Positions 35,631-45,177 are shown, numbered from the stretch's first letter. The stretch is DNA of 64,000 nucleotides from Xanthobacter dioxanivorans (GCF_016807805.1 NZ_CP063362.1:2593001-2657000), one strand, 5' to 3'. Notes: a model not told the origin generated them from the sequence alone. Made by a program: numbers and translations.

Positions 35631-35989
35631 GGGCGCCCACCCTTTCCGAGGATCAGCCCTCCTTGCAGGTCAGTCAGATAGAGATCGCAGAGTTCTTTGA
35701 CCGTAAGCGCTTTGCGATCCAGCAGCCGCTCTTCGGCCGGGTCGTCGCCTTGCGCGATCCGGCCCAACTACGCCTTGGCTTCCTGGCGCGCGCGTTCCGG
35801 TGTCCATACCCCGTGCAGCCCGATCGTGAACCGGCGCGATCGGCCGGCCGACCGATACCGAAGGACGTAGCTTCGCTTGCCGGACGTGAACACCCGTAGG
35901 CCAAAGCCGGGGAGTTCGTCGTCCCAGATCACGTAATCCTTGGCGCCGGCTTCTGCGGCATCGATGGCCCTTTTTGTGAGCTTAGCCAT
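35631..35989 (-). pseudogene. P4-type integrase N-terminal remnant with in-frame TAG
   Basis: ATG 35989 behind GGAGAAGCACC opens MAKLTKRAIDAAEAGAKDYV and then LPGFGLRVFTSGKRSYVLRY, the DUF4102 N-terminal domain of P4-type integrases. A TAG at 35768-35770 interrupts it at QEAKA, then the same frame continues LGRIAQGDDPAEERLLDRKA and LTVKELCDLYLTDLQ, the start of the core-binding domain, ending at GKGGRP (35631). The position of the stop is usually Leu. The catalytic domain is gone. It points away from the tRNA fragment at 36168-36213. Confidence 0.8.
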
Positions 35990-36167
35990 GGTGCTTCTCC
36001 AGTCCGGTCGCCTAATCTCGCGTAAGCACCACGTAAGCCGCTGGGCGAAAATCGTGGCGGAGAAAAGGATGGCCGCGGCTATAGCCACATAAAATTCTTT
36101 ATTATTCGCAGTGTGATAGTGCATTTCTTCGCGCTCCGTCGTAATTTCGACGGATCTGCCAGTAATA

Positions 36168-36213
36168 CCTCCGAAGGCGAAGGCCACACGTTCGAATCGT
36201 GTTGGGTGCGCCA
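36168..36213 (+). tRNA. 3' half of tRNA-Arg(CCG), probable integrase attachment-site scar
   Basis: The 46 bases comprise an anticodon loop CTCCGAA (anticodon CCG), the 3' anticodon stem GGCGA, a T arm ACACG-TTCGAAT-CGTGT, the 3' acceptor strand TGGGTGC, then G and CCA. No matching 5' half (a GCACCCA start with D arm) lies upstream, so it is not a functional tRNA. It begins 179 bases from the start of a P4-type integrase remnant. P4-type elements integrate into tRNA 3' ends, leaving exactly such partial copies. Confidence 0.7.
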
Positions 36214-36347
36214 CTTAACTATTAACTGCATTGGTGGTTGCCCATTGGTCCCGCGGTCCGAACCGAGCGGGAGTTTTTGATGGCTTGGACCCACGAGGTA
36301 GCTCGCTTCGCTCCATATCGGGTGCCTTGAGCGGACAGCTCTCATAG

Positions 36348-36686
<339 letters not shown>

Positions 36687-36712
36687 GCGGCGCCGGTCCA
36701 GGGATGACCTAA

Positions 36713-36726
36713 ATCAAGCGTTTGAT
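36713..36726. promoter_or_regulatory. Candidate TetR operator upstream of its gene
   Basis: ATCAAGCGTTTGAT is a 14-base near-palindrome (perfect outer ATCAA/TTGAT) about 90 bases before the TetR start. It shares the TCAAGC half site with the palindrome at 38634-38649 in the divergent promoter of the neighbouring catabolic genes, which supports a common regulator. Confidence 0.5.
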
Positions 36727-36814
36727 ATTGTGCTGATACCGCAACGGGGTTATGCCGTTGGTCTGCGGAATGTCGTGGGATCGCGCGGGTCCTGTGCAGG
36801 CTCAGGTTGCTCGG

Positions 36815-37441
36815 ATGGCGCTGATGGCGAAAGAAGCAAGGCGGCGTGTCGGTCGCCCCACTCACCGGCGGCCGAAAGTCGCGGTACCGCCCGGCCTGGA
36901 TCGTCGGGAGCAGATCGTAGCGGTCGCGGGATCCCTGTTCGCCGAGAAGGGCTACAACCGCACGTCGATGCGGGATATCGCGGAAGCCGCCGGCCTCCTG
37001 TCGGGTTCCTTGTACTACTACTTCAGCTCGAAGGAGGAGCTGTTCCTGGAGGTGCATGGCACCGGCATGAAGATCCTGACGCAGGCCACGCGCTCGGCGC
37101 TGGAGCAGGGCGGGGACCCGTGGACGCGGCTCGGCCACCTCGCCGCGGCGCACTGCCGGGCTGTTCTGGAGAACCAGGGCTTCATGATCATGGTCTTCCC
37201 GGAGTTTCCCGAGGAGATCAACGAATACCACGCGGAATTCGTGCGCCAGCGCGACGAATACGAGCGCATCGTCTCCGACACGATTGGCGCGCTCGATCTG
37301 CCGCCGGATCTGGATCGCGGCCTCTACAAGCTGCAATTCCTCGGTGCGCTGAACTGGTCGCAGACGTGGTATCGGGCGGGCGGGCGCTTCACCCCCGAGG
37401 ACATCGGCCACCACTTCGTCCGCATGCTGCGCCCGCGCTGA
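36815..37441 (+). CDS. TetR family transcriptional regulator
   Basis: A 208-residue TetR/AcrR protein. The helix-turn-helix spans about residues 28-75 (IVAVAGSLFAEKGYNRTSMR, SGSLYYYFSSKEELFLEVHG) and an all-helical ligand domain follows. The start is uncertain: ATG 36815 or 36824, neither with a strong ribosome site; a longer reading from 36752 lacks support. It converges with the CoA-transferase gene 12 bases away. TetR proteins of this kind commonly sense acyl-CoAs in beta-oxidation loci, and paired palindromes support control of the 38.6 kb promoter. Confidence 0.88.
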   Translation: MALMAKEARRRVGRPTHRRPKVAVPPGLDRREQIVAVAGSLFAEKGYNRTSMRDIAEAAGLLSGSLYYYFSSKEELFLEVHGTGMKILTQATRSALEQGGDPWTRLGHLAAAHCRAVLENQGFMIMVFPEFPEEINEYHAEFVRQRDEYERIVSDTIGALDLPPDLDRGLYKLQFLGALNWSQTWYRAGGRFTPEDIGHHFVRMLRPR

Positions 37442-37453
37442 CGCGGCGCGGGT

Positions 37454-38557
37454 CTAAAGCCCCCAGCGCCGCAACGCATCCGCCGCGGGTTCGACCTCCG
37501 CCGGGGATGGCGTGGCTGACGGGGTCCGCGAGAAGCGTGGCGCGGGGCCCGGCTGGGTGAGGCCGCTGACCTCGATGAAGGTGCCGCGGGCGGTCATGTG
37601 CGGGTGTTGGGGGGCCTCATCCATGTGGAGGACCGGGGAGACGCAGGTGTCGTGCAGTTCGAGCAGCGCGCACCATTCCGCCCGGCTCCGCTGGCGGAAG
37701 ACATCGGCAAGCTGCCTTCTCAGGTCCGGCCACCGCGCCGGGTCGTCGCGCAAGGCGGGGTCGATGGCGTCCACCCCCGCGAGAGTGCACAGCTCCTGCC
37801 AGAATTGCGGCTCCAGCGCCCCGACGGCGATGTGCCCGCCATCCGCGCATTCATAGGTCCCGTAGAACGGCGCTCCGCCGTCCAGCAGGTTGCTCTCCCG
37901 GGCGAGGCTCCAGGTGCCGCCCGCGCGCATGTCGTAGAACATGCTCATGAGCGAGGCGGCGCCGTCGCACATGGCGCTGTCGATCACCTGGCCGGCACCG
38001 GATCGCGCGCGTTCCCACAAGGCGGCGAGCACGCCCATCATGAGATAAAGGGCGCCGCCACCATAGTCGCCGACGAGGTTCAGCGGCGGCACGGGCCCCG
38101 CATCCCGCCGTCCGACGGCGGCAAGCGCGCCGGTCAGCGCGATGTAATTGATGTCATGCCCGGCGGTGCGCGCCAGCGGACCCTCCTGGCCCCAGCCGGT
38201 CATGCGCCCGTAGATCAGCCCCGGATTGCGCGCATGCACCGCGTCGGGGCCAAGGCCGAGGCGCTCCATGACGCCCGGCCGATAGCCCTCGATCAGCACA
38301 TCCGCGCCGCCGCACAGCGCCAGCGCCGTCTCGCGCTCGCGCTTCAAGTCGAGGGAGACCACCCTGCGCCCGCGTGAGGTGATGCGATCGAAGGCCTCCG
38401 GCTCGCCCTGGGCGGCGCGGGTGATGCGCAGCACGTCGGCGCCCATGTCGGCCATCAGCATGCCGGCGAACGGACCGGGTCCGAGCGAGTGAAACTCAAT
38501 GACACGCAGGCCCGCCAGTGGCCCCTGCCGGCCGTGCAGGGGTGCCTCTCCCACCAT
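37454..38557 (-). CDS. CaiB/BaiF family CoA-transferase or alpha-methylacyl-CoA racemase-like protein
   Basis: A 367-residue class III CoA-transferase superfamily protein: [20 protein letters not shown] at the start, [19 protein letters not shown], and a conserved Asp in [19 protein letters not shown]. The GDYGGG box and length are closer to alpha-methylacyl-CoA racemase than to formyl-CoA transferase, so epimerising a 2-methylacyl-CoA is an option. It is divergent from the acyl-CoA ligase operon. Confidence 0.85.
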   Translation of the reverse strand: MVGEAPLHGRQGPLAGLRVIEFHSLGPGPFAGMLMADMGADVLRITRAAQGEPEAFDRITSRGRRVVSLDLKRERETALALCGGADVLIEGYRPGVMERLGLGPDAVHARNPGLIYGRMTGWGQEGPLARTAGHDINYIALTGALAAVGRRDAGPVPPLNLVGDYGGGALYLMMGVLAALWERARSGAGQVIDSAMCDGAASLMSMFYDMRAGGTWSLARESNLLDGGAPFYGTYECADGGHIAVGALEPQFWQELCTLAGVDAIDPALRDDPARWPDLRRQLADVFRQRSRAEWCALLELHDTCVSPVLHMDEAPQHPHMTARGTFIEVSGLTQPGPAPRFSRTPSATPSPAEVEPAADALRRWGL

Positions 38558-38633
38558 TGTTCCCTCCCGTTCTTGTCGAAATTATATCGTATAATCAATG
38601 GCATAAAATTATTCGCACAGCCACTCTGGCATT

Positions 38634-38649
38634 TCAAGCAAATGCTTGA
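38634..38649. promoter_or_regulatory. Candidate TetR operator in the divergent catabolic promoter
   Basis: TCAAGCA-AA-TGCTTGA is a perfect 7-base-arm palindrome in the 204-base AT-rich gap between the CoA-transferase (minus) and the acyl-CoA ligase (plus). It resembles the site at 36713-36726. Confidence 0.55.
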
Positions 38650-38761
38650 TAAAAATTATGCCAACGAGAACTCATGCAATGAGAGCGCCGATCCGCCGAA
38701 AGGGCGGGGAGGCCGGCACGCGCCCCAGGCGCGGCTGAGAGGCGACAGGGAGGATCCTTGG

Positions 38762-40336
38762 ATGGACGGTTTTGACCAAACAGACATTGTCCTGCCGGAG
38801 ATCTGGGCCGGCCATGCCCGGCGTCACCCGGACAAGCTCGCCATCGTGTGCGAAGACCAGCAGCTGAGCTGGGGCGGCTTCAACGCTGCCATGAACCGTC
38901 TTGCCAACGCTCTCCTGCGCGCCGGTCTCCGCAAGGGCGAGCGCGTGGCGGTGCTGTGCTCATCCTCCATCGCCGCCTGCGTGGCCATGTTCGGCGTGGT
39001 GAAGTCCGGCGCGATCATGGTTCCGGTGTCGGGCATGCTGACCGCCGAGCAGGTGGCGACGCTGCTTGGCGATTCCGCTGCGTCCTTCATCATTGCGTCG
39101 GCGGATCTTCGCCATCTCGTCGATCCGATTGCCGGCCGTCTGGAAAGCTTGCGGCCCGATGGCCGCATCGGCGTGGATTTCTCGCAAGACGACTGGATCG
39201 GTCTGGAAGCATTCGCCGCCGATGCATCGGGCGACGAGCCCGATGTGACGTTCACGTCGAAGGACGTGTTCAGCATCATGTACAGCTCGGGCACGACCGG
39301 CTTGCCCAAGGGCATGGTCCACACCCACGGCGCCCGCACCTATTTCTGTGTCTCGAACGGCTTCGAGATGCGCTTCGATGGTGGTTCGCGCGGGCTGGTT
39401 ACGACCGCCCTCTACACCGCCGGCACATGGCTCGTGGTGATGCCCACGCTGTTCAATGGCGGCACGCTTTTCATCCAGAGCCAGTTCCGGCCCGAGACCT
39501 TCCTTCAGCTCGTCGAAGCCGAGCGCATCACCCACACCTTCGTGGTGCCGAGCCAGATCCAGATGATCTTCGCCGGCTGCGGCTTCGAGGCCAACGATCT
39601 CTCCAGCCTGAAGATGATGCTGTCGGCGGGGTCTCCGCTGCGACCGGACATCAAGGCGCGCCTCATCGGCATCATCGGCCAGAAATTCTTCGAGCTTTAC
39701 GGCTTCACCGAGGGCTCTTCCACCCTGCTGCGCCCCGAGGACCAGGCTGCGAAGCCGCTCTCGGTGGGCACGCCGCTGATGGGGCAGGAGCTGCTCGCCA
39801 TCGACACCGAGGGCCGCGCCTGCTCGCCTGGCGAGGCGGGGGAGATCGTCGGGCGCGGGCCGGGGCTGCTGCGGGAATACTACAACAAGCCCGAGGAAAC
39901 CCGCGCCGCCATCTGGACCGATGCGCGCGGCCGCCGCTTCATCCGCTCGGGGGATGTCGGGCAGTTCGATGCGGAGGGCTTCCTCTACATCCTCGATCGT
40001 AAGAAGGACATGATCATCACCGGTGGCCTCAACATCTATCCCGCGGATCTGGAAGCGGTGGTGGGGGCTCATCCGGAGGTGCTCGAGGTCAGCGTCATCG
40101 GCGTCGAGCACGAGAAATGGGGCGAGACGCCGGTGGCCCTCGTGGTGCTGTGCCAGGGTGCGGACATCACCGCCGAGGCGCTGCTCGCCTTCGCCAATGC
40201 GAGCCTCGCCAAGCATCAGCGCCTCTCCCAGGTCACCATCTGCGAGAGCCTGCCGCGCAACGCCCTCGGCAAGGTGCTCAAGCGTGAATTGCGCGCCGCC
40301 TATGCGAGCGCGCGATCCGGCGGCGCGGCAGCCTGA
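38762..40336 (+). CDS. Acyl-CoA synthetase (AMP-forming, class I adenylate-forming family)
   Basis: A 524-residue ligase with all core motifs: A3 SIMYSSGTTGLPKGMVHTHG, A5 ELYGFTEGS, A7/A8 RSGDVGQFDAEGFLYILDRK then GGLNIYPADLE, and the C-terminal catalytic Lys in NALGKVLKREL. ATG 38762 follows GGGAGGATCC; a longer open frame to 38489 lies over the divergent promoter. It activates a carboxylic acid to its CoA ester as the first step of the downstream beta-oxidation genes. Chain length cannot be inferred. Confidence 0.9.
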   Translation: MDGFDQTDIVLPEIWAGHARRHPDKLAIVCEDQQLSWGGFNAAMNRLANALLRAGLRKGERVAVLCSSSIAACVAMFGVVKSGAIMVPVSGMLTAEQVATLLGDSAASFIIASADLRHLVDPIAGRLESLRPDGRIGVDFSQDDWIGLEAFAADASGDEPDVTFTSKDVFSIMYSSGTTGLPKGMVHTHGARTYFCVSNGFEMRFDGGSRGLVTTALYTAGTWLVVMPTLFNGGTLFIQSQFRPETFLQLVEAERITHTFVVPSQIQMIFAGCGFEANDLSSLKMMLSAGSPLRPDIKARLIGIIGQKFFELYGFTEGSSTLLRPEDQAAKPLSVGTPLMGQELLAIDTEGRACSPGEAGEIVGRGPGLLREYYNKPEETRAAIWTDARGRRFIRSGDVGQFDAEGFLYILDRKKDMIITGGLNIYPADLEAVVGAHPEVLEVSVIGVEHEKWGETPVALVVLCQGADITAEALLAFANASLAKHQRLSQVTICESLPRNALGKVLKRELRAAYASARSGGAAA

Positions 40337-40431
40337 TCGCACCACATGCGGCTCGGCGGCGGCGCCGTCGAAGCCCCCTTCGCGGATGTGCATGCGCCGT
40401 CCGCCCCGCATCGCGAACCCACGAGGACGGC

Positions 40432-41640
40432 ATGGCCGAGGCTCTCATCTACGATCACGTGCGCACCCCGCGCGGCAAGGGCCGACCGGACGGCGCGCTG
40501 CACGAAATCACGCCGATCCAGCTCGCGACCCAGGTGCTGGAGGCGGTGCGGGATCGCAACAGGCTCGACACCGCGCTGGTGGACGACGTGATCATGGGCG
40601 TCGTGTCGCCCGTCGGCGAGCAGGGCTGCAACATGGCCCGCGTTGCCGCGCTCCAGGCCGGCTATGCGGAAAACGTGGCGGGGATGCAGATCAATCGCTT
40701 CTGCGCTTCGGGCCTGGAGGCGGTGAACATCGCCGGCGCCCGGGTGAAAGCGGGCGAAGCCGATGCCATGCTGGCCTCGGGCGTGGAATCCATGAGCCGC
40801 GTCCCGATCTTCTCCGATGGCGGCGCCTGCTACAGCGATCCCCGCAGCAACTGGGACACCTGGTACATCCCGCAGGGCATCGGCGCCGACCTGATCGCCA
40901 CCATGGAGGGCTTCGACCGGGAGACGGTGGATGCCTATGCGGTGGAGAGCCAGGCGCGCGCCGCCCATGCCTGGAACGAAGGCTGGTTCGACCGCTCCGT
41001 GGTGCCGGTGCGCGACGTTCTCGGCCAGCCGGTGCTCGCCCGGGACGAGCACATGCGGCCCGGCACAAGCCTTGCCGACCTTGGCCGCCTCAAGGCCGCG
41101 TTCGCGGAAACCGGGCAGCGCGACGGCCTCGACGCCATCATGCTGCAGCGCTACCCGCAGGTGGAGCGCATCTCCCATGTCCACACCGGCGGCAATTCCA
41201 GCGGCATCGTCGATGGCGCCGCCGCCGTGCTGATCGGCAACGAAGCTTTCGGTGCGGCATCCGGGCTGAAGCCGCGCGCCCGCATCCGTGCCGCCGGCAG
41301 CATCGGCAGCGAGCCGGCCATCATGCTCACCGGTCCCGCCCCGGTGACCCGCAGAGTGCTGGAGCGCGCCGGCATGACGGTCTCCGACATCGACCTGTTC
41401 GAGGTCAACGAGGCCTTCGCCAGCGTGGTGCTGCGCTACATGCGCGAACTCGACGTGCCACACGACAAGGTCAATGTCGCCGGTGGCGCCATCGCCTTGG
41501 GCCATCCGCTCGGCGCCACGGGCGCGATCCTGGTTGGCACCGTGCTGGACGAGCTGGAGCGACGCGACCTGAACACTGGCCTCATCACCTTGTGCGCGGC
41601 CGCCGGCATGGCCATCGCCCTCATTGTCGAACGCGTCTGA
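40432..41640 (+). CDS. Acetyl-CoA acetyltransferase (thiolase)
   Basis: A 402-residue thiolase. The nucleophilic Cys lies in [13 protein letters not shown], the catalytic His in [15 protein letters not shown], and the second Cys in [17 protein letters not shown]. In most thiolases the last motif reads C-x-G-G-G; here it is C-A-A-A-G, which is unusual. [12 protein letters not shown] is normal. It follows the ligase by 95 bases and precedes the bifunctional hydratase/dehydrogenase by 16. It should catalyse the final thiolytic cleavage of the cluster's beta-oxidation cycle. Confidence 0.92.
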   Translation: MAEALIYDHVRTPRGKGRPDGALHEITPIQLATQVLEAVRDRNRLDTALVDDVIMGVVSPVGEQGCNMARVAALQAGYAENVAGMQINRFCASGLEAVNIAGARVKAGEADAMLASGVESMSRVPIFSDGGACYSDPRSNWDTWYIPQGIGADLIATMEGFDRETVDAYAVESQARAAHAWNEGWFDRSVVPVRDVLGQPVLARDEHMRPGTSLADLGRLKAAFAETGQRDGLDAIMLQRYPQVERISHVHTGGNSSGIVDGAAAVLIGNEAFGAASGLKPRARIRAAGSIGSEPAIMLTGPAPVTRRVLERAGMTVSDIDLFEVNEAFASVVLRYMRELDVPHDKVNVAGGAIALGHPLGATGAILVGTVLDELERRDLNTGLITLCAAAGMAIALIVERV

Positions 41641-41656
41641 GCGCCGGGGAGAAACC

Positions 41657-43810
41657 ATGTCCACGCTCGCTTTCACCACCGATGCCGACGGCATCGCCAC
41701 CCTCGCCATCGACATCCCGGACCGGTCGCAGAACGTGCTGACGCCGGCCCTCTTCGCCGACCTTGGCGCGGCGCTGGACAGGATTGTCGCCGATGACGCC
41801 GTGATCGGCGTCATCATCACCTCCGCCAAGCCCTCGGGCTTCATCGCCGGCGCCGATCTCAAGGAAATCCTGGCGCTGATCGACGACGGCATCGACGCCG
41901 TCGGCGCCGCCGCGTGGGTGCGGACCGGCGCCGATGTGTTCCGCCGCATGGAGACCTGCGGCAAGCCGGTGGTGGCGGCCCTCAACGGGCTCGCCCTTGG
42001 CGGCGGGTTCGAACTGGCGCTGGCCTGCCACCGGCGCATCCTGGTGGACATGCCCGGGGTCGTGGTGGGGCTGCCGGAGGTGACCCTCGGCCTGCTGCCG
42101 GGCGGCGGCGGCACCCAGCGCCTGCCCCGCCTCATCGGCATCGAGAAGGCCCTGCCGATCCTGCTGGAGGGCCGCAGCCTCGCGCCTGCCGAGGCGCTGA
42201 AGCTCGGCGTCGTGGATCAGCTCGCCGCCAAGGACGAACTGATCCCGGCCGCCCGGGCATGGCTGCTGACGCGCCCCTCTGCCGTGGCGCCGTGGGACGT
42301 GAAGGGCTTCAAGGTGCCCGGCGGCGCGGGTCCGCTTGCCCCGCACGCCGCGCGCAGCTTCCAGGCCGGCACCGCGCGCCTCAAGGCCACGCGGAGCCGC
42401 TACCCGGCCCCCCATGCGATCCTCTCCGCCGTCTATGAGGGCACGCAGGTGCCCTTTGACACCGGGTTGCGGATCGAGACCAAATATTTCGGCCTCCTGG
42501 CGGCCGATCCGGTTTCGGGCAATCTGGTGCGCTCCTTCCTGCGGCAAAGCGAGGCGCGCAAGCGCGGCGCATTCGGCACCGCCCGGGCCGCGTCCCGCGC
42601 CGTGGTCAAGCTCGGCGTGCTCGGCGCGGGGATGATGGGCGCGGGCGTCGCCAACGTCGCGGCCGGGGCGGGCCTGGAGGTCGTGCTGCTCGACCGCACC
42701 CTTGAAGCGGCGGAGCGCGGCCTCGCCCATGCCCGCACGCAGCGCGAGAAGGAGGTGGCGCGCGGCACCCTGTCGGCGGACAAGGCCGAGGCGACCCTCG
42801 CCCGGATCCGCCCGACCGCCGGCTATGAGGACCTCGGCGGCGCCGACCTGATCATCGAGGCCGTGTTCGAGAACCGCGCGGTCAAGGCCGGGGTCACCCG
42901 CGCCGCCGAGCCCCTTCTGGCCAAGGGCGGCGTGTTCGCCTCCAACACCTCCACCTTGTCCATCTCGTCGCTGGCGGTGAACGTGGCGGATCCGTCCCGC
43001 TTCGTCGGGCTGCATTTCTTCTCGCCGGTGGAACGCATGTCGCTGGTCGAGGTGATCGTCGGCAAGGCCACCTCGGACCAGACCGTGGCGGATGCCCTCG
43101 CCTTCGTCTCGCGACTGAAGAAGGTGCCTATCGTCGTGCGCGACAGTCCGGGCTTCTACACCAGCCGCGTCTTCTGCACCTATATCGACGAAGCCATGGC
43201 CATGCTGGCCGAAGGGGTCGCCCCGGCCCTCATGGAGAATGCCGCGCGCATGCTCGGCTTCCCGGTGCCGCCGCTGGCGGTGACCGACGAGGTCTCGCTG
43301 GATCTGCAGAAGCTGGTGATCGACCAGGCGAAGGCGGACGGGCTCGACGCCCGTTTCCTGCGTGCCCATGCGGATCCTGTGGTGGAGCGGTTCAACGCCC
43401 TCGGCCGGCTGGGGCGCAAGAGCGGCGGTGGCTTCTACGACTATGCTGCGGACGGCAGCAAGCTCTTGTGGCCCGGCCTGGCGGATCTCTATCCAGCGGC
43501 AGTCGCGCAGCCTTCGGCCGAGGATGTCGGCAAGCGCCTGCTCTACATCCAGGCGCTGGAGAGCGCCCGCTGCCTCGCCGAGGGCGTGATCGACGACACG
43601 GCCACCGCCGACTTGGGCTCGGTGCTGGGCATCGGCTTCCCGGCCTGGACCGGCGGCGCCCTGTCGGTGATCGCCACGGTGGGCGAGGACGCCTTCCTCA
43701 GGGATTGCGCCCGCTTCGCGGCGGCGCATGGACCCCGCTTCGCCATCACCGACGGTCTGATCGAGCAGGTCGCCTGCGTGGCCGGCACAGTCCGGCGGAG
43801 CGCCGCCTGA
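41657..43810 (+). CDS. Bifunctional enoyl-CoA hydratase / 3-hydroxyacyl-CoA dehydrogenase (FadB/FadJ-type)
   Basis: A 717-residue protein. Residues 1 to about 300 form the crotonase domain: SGFIAGADLKEIL, ALGGGFELALACH and VGLPEVTLGLLPGGGGTQRL supply the oxyanion hole and both catalytic Glu. From about 315, GVLGAGMMGAGVANVAAGAG starts the NAD-binding dehydrogenase domain, with catalytic His in GLHFFSPVERM. ATG 41657 follows GGGGAGAAACC. It carries out hydration and oxidation between the acyl-CoA dehydrogenase at 45178 and the thiolase upstream. Confidence 0.94.
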   Translation: MSTLAFTTDADGIATLAIDIPDRSQNVLTPALFADLGAALDRIVADDAVIGVIITSAKPSGFIAGADLKEILALIDDGIDAVGAAAWVRTGADVFRRMETCGKPVVAALNGLALGGGFELALACHRRILVDMPGVVVGLPEVTLGLLPGGGGTQRLPRLIGIEKALPILLEGRSLAPAEALKLGVVDQLAAKDELIPAARAWLLTRPSAVAPWDVKGFKVPGGAGPLAPHAARSFQAGTARLKATRSRYPAPHAILSAVYEGTQVPFDTGLRIETKYFGLLAADPVSGNLVRSFLRQSEARKRGAFGTARAASRAVVKLGVLGAGMMGAGVANVAAGAGLEVVLLDRTLEAAERGLAHARTQREKEVARGTLSADKAEATLARIRPTAGYEDLGGADLIIEAVFENRAVKAGVTRAAEPLLAKGGVFASNTSTLSISSLAVNVADPSRFVGLHFFSPVERMSLVEVIVGKATSDQTVADALAFVSRLKKVPIVVRDSPGFYTSRVFCTYIDEAMAMLAEGVAPALMENAARMLGFPVPPLAVTDEVSLDLQKLVIDQAKADGLDARFLRAHADPVVERFNALGRLGRKSGGGFYDYAADGSKLLWPGLADLYPAAVAQPSAEDVGKRLLYIQALESARCLAEGVIDDTATADLGSVLGIGFPAWTGGALSVIATVGEDAFLRDCARFAAAHGPRFAITDGLIEQVACVAGTVRRSAA

Positions 43811-43885
43811 GATTCCGGACACATCTCGCGTCAGGACAACACGCCAACGTGCGGGGCACGTCGCTCCGAAGAAAGGGAGGAAACA

Positions 43886-45091
43886 ATGATACGACATCTC
43901 GTTGCAGCAGCCATGCTGTCGCTCGCCACGACTGCGGCGCATGCCGAGTTCAGCAACAATGCGGTCAAGATCGTAGTCCTGACCGATCTCAGCTCCAATT
44001 ATTCGGACACGGCCGGAAAAGGTTCCGTGGTAGCGGCGGAGCTGGCCATCGAGGATTTCGGCGCCGGCATCGAGGGGGTGCCCATCAAGCTGATCAGTGC
44101 CGACCACCAGAACAAGGCCGATCTCGGTGCGCTGAAGGCGCGCGAATTGATCGACACTGAGGGAGCCGACGTGTTCGTCGATCTCTCGAACTCGGCGGTC
44201 AGCCTGGCGGTGCAGGAGATCGGCCGGGCCAACGACAAGGCGGTGCTCCATGTGGGCTCGGCCACGGCAGCGCTTTACGGCGAAACCTGCTCGCCCACTG
44301 GCGCGCTGTGGCTCTATGACACCTATGCGCTGGCGCAGGGCCTCGGCAAGGCCGTTTTGGCCGAAGGGGGAGACAGCTGGTATTTCATCACCGCCGACTA
44401 CGCCTTCGGCAAGGCGATGGAGGACAGCCTCGCGAATGTGGTCAAGGGCGCCGGCGGCAGCGTCAAGGGCAGCGTCCGTCACCCGGTGAACAACCCCGAT
44501 TTCTCCTCCTTCCTTCTGCAGGCGCAGAAGTCCGGGGCCAAGGTGATCGGGCTCGCCAATGCCTCGGGCGATACTGTGAATGCCATCAAGCAGGCCAAGG
44601 AGTTCGGCGTGGTGGAGATGGGGCAGAAGCTGGCGGCGCCCATCTTCTACATCCAGTCGGCCAAGGCGGTGGGGCCGGAACTGGCGCAGGGGCTGCAGTT
44701 CATGACCGGTTATTACTGGGACCGCGACGACGCCAGCCGTGCCTTTGCCAAGCGTTTCGCACAGAAGATGAATGGCGGGATGCCATCTCAGGCCCATGCC
44801 GGTGTCTATAGCGCGACCCTGCATTATCTGCGCGCGGCGGCCGCGGCCAAGAGCGACTCAGGCAAGGTCGTGCTTGCGAAAATGAAGGAAATGCCGGTCG
44901 ACGACTTCTTCGCTGAGGGCGCAATTCTGCGAGAAGACGGCCGGCTGATGAAGGACATGTTCCTGGTGGAGGTGAAGAAGCCCTCGGAAGTGACCCAGCC
45001 CTGGGACTTGCTGAAGGTCCTTCGCCGCATGTCCGCCGCGGAGATCATCCGTCCGCTGGACAAGGGCAATTGTCCGTTCGTGAAAGGCTAG
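43886..45091 (+). CDS. Orphan branched-chain-type ABC substrate-binding protein
   Basis: A 401-residue exported binding protein with a signal peptide to about residue 21 (TTAAHAEF), VKIVVLTDLSSNYSDTAGKG and LISADHQNKADLGALKAREL. It shares long identical runs with the protein at 292-1506 (DHQNKAD, DTYALA, DYAFGKAM/HAL, DFSSFLLQAQ). A GAAAGGGAGGAAACA ribosome site precedes the ATG. No permease lies nearby. It is embedded in the beta-oxidation cluster, so the ligand is probably the acid that is then CoA-activated. Confidence 0.9.
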   Translation: MIRHLVAAAMLSLATTAAHAEFSNNAVKIVVLTDLSSNYSDTAGKGSVVAAELAIEDFGAGIEGVPIKLISADHQNKADLGALKARELIDTEGADVFVDLSNSAVSLAVQEIGRANDKAVLHVGSATAALYGETCSPTGALWLYDTYALAQGLGKAVLAEGGDSWYFITADYAFGKAMEDSLANVVKGAGGSVKGSVRHPVNNPDFSSFLLQAQKSGAKVIGLANASGDTVNAIKQAKEFGVVEMGQKLAAPIFYIQSAKAVGPELAQGLQFMTGYYWDRDDASRAFAKRFAQKMNGGMPSQAHAGVYSATLHYLRAAAAAKSDSGKVVLAKMKEMPVDDFFAEGAILREDGRLMKDMFLVEVKKPSEVTQPWDLLKVLRRMSAAEIIRPLDKGNCPFVKG

Positions 45092-45099
45092 TTCGCATC

Positions 45100-45135
45100 A
45101 GGCCGGCAGGGCGGACGGGTTCGCCCTGCCGGCCT
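45100..45135 (+). other. Strong intercistronic stem-loop after the binding-protein gene
   Basis: AGGCCGGCAGGGCG and CGCCCTGCCGGCCT form a perfect 14-base stem with an 8-base loop, 8 bases after the stop codon. No T run follows, so it is more likely an mRNA-stabilising or partial-attenuation structure than a full terminator. Such hairpins commonly raise binding-protein levels relative to downstream genes. Confidence 0.65.
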
Positions 45136-45177
45136 GCCGGTTCCGAGCGCACGCCCACTCTCACACTGGAGACACCG

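Noticed and set aside
13935..35770. Genetic recoding of TAG (for example pyrrolysine) as the reason for the in-frame stops
   Set aside because: The positions normally hold different residues, no Pyl genes or suppressor tRNA are in the window, and healthy genes here also end in TAG (for example the 292-1506 gene).
35990..36214. N-terminal extension of the P4-type integrase starting MAHPTRFERV
   Set aside because: This stretch is an antisense reading of the tRNA 3' half, a known source of spurious proteins. The integrase domain and a ribosome site begin at 35989.
41621..44824. A minus-strand open frame of over 1000 codons opposite the hydratase/dehydrogenase and binding protein
   Set aside because: Same shadow effect; composition is low-complexity and no motif is present, while the plus strand carries complete catalytic sites and ribosome sites.
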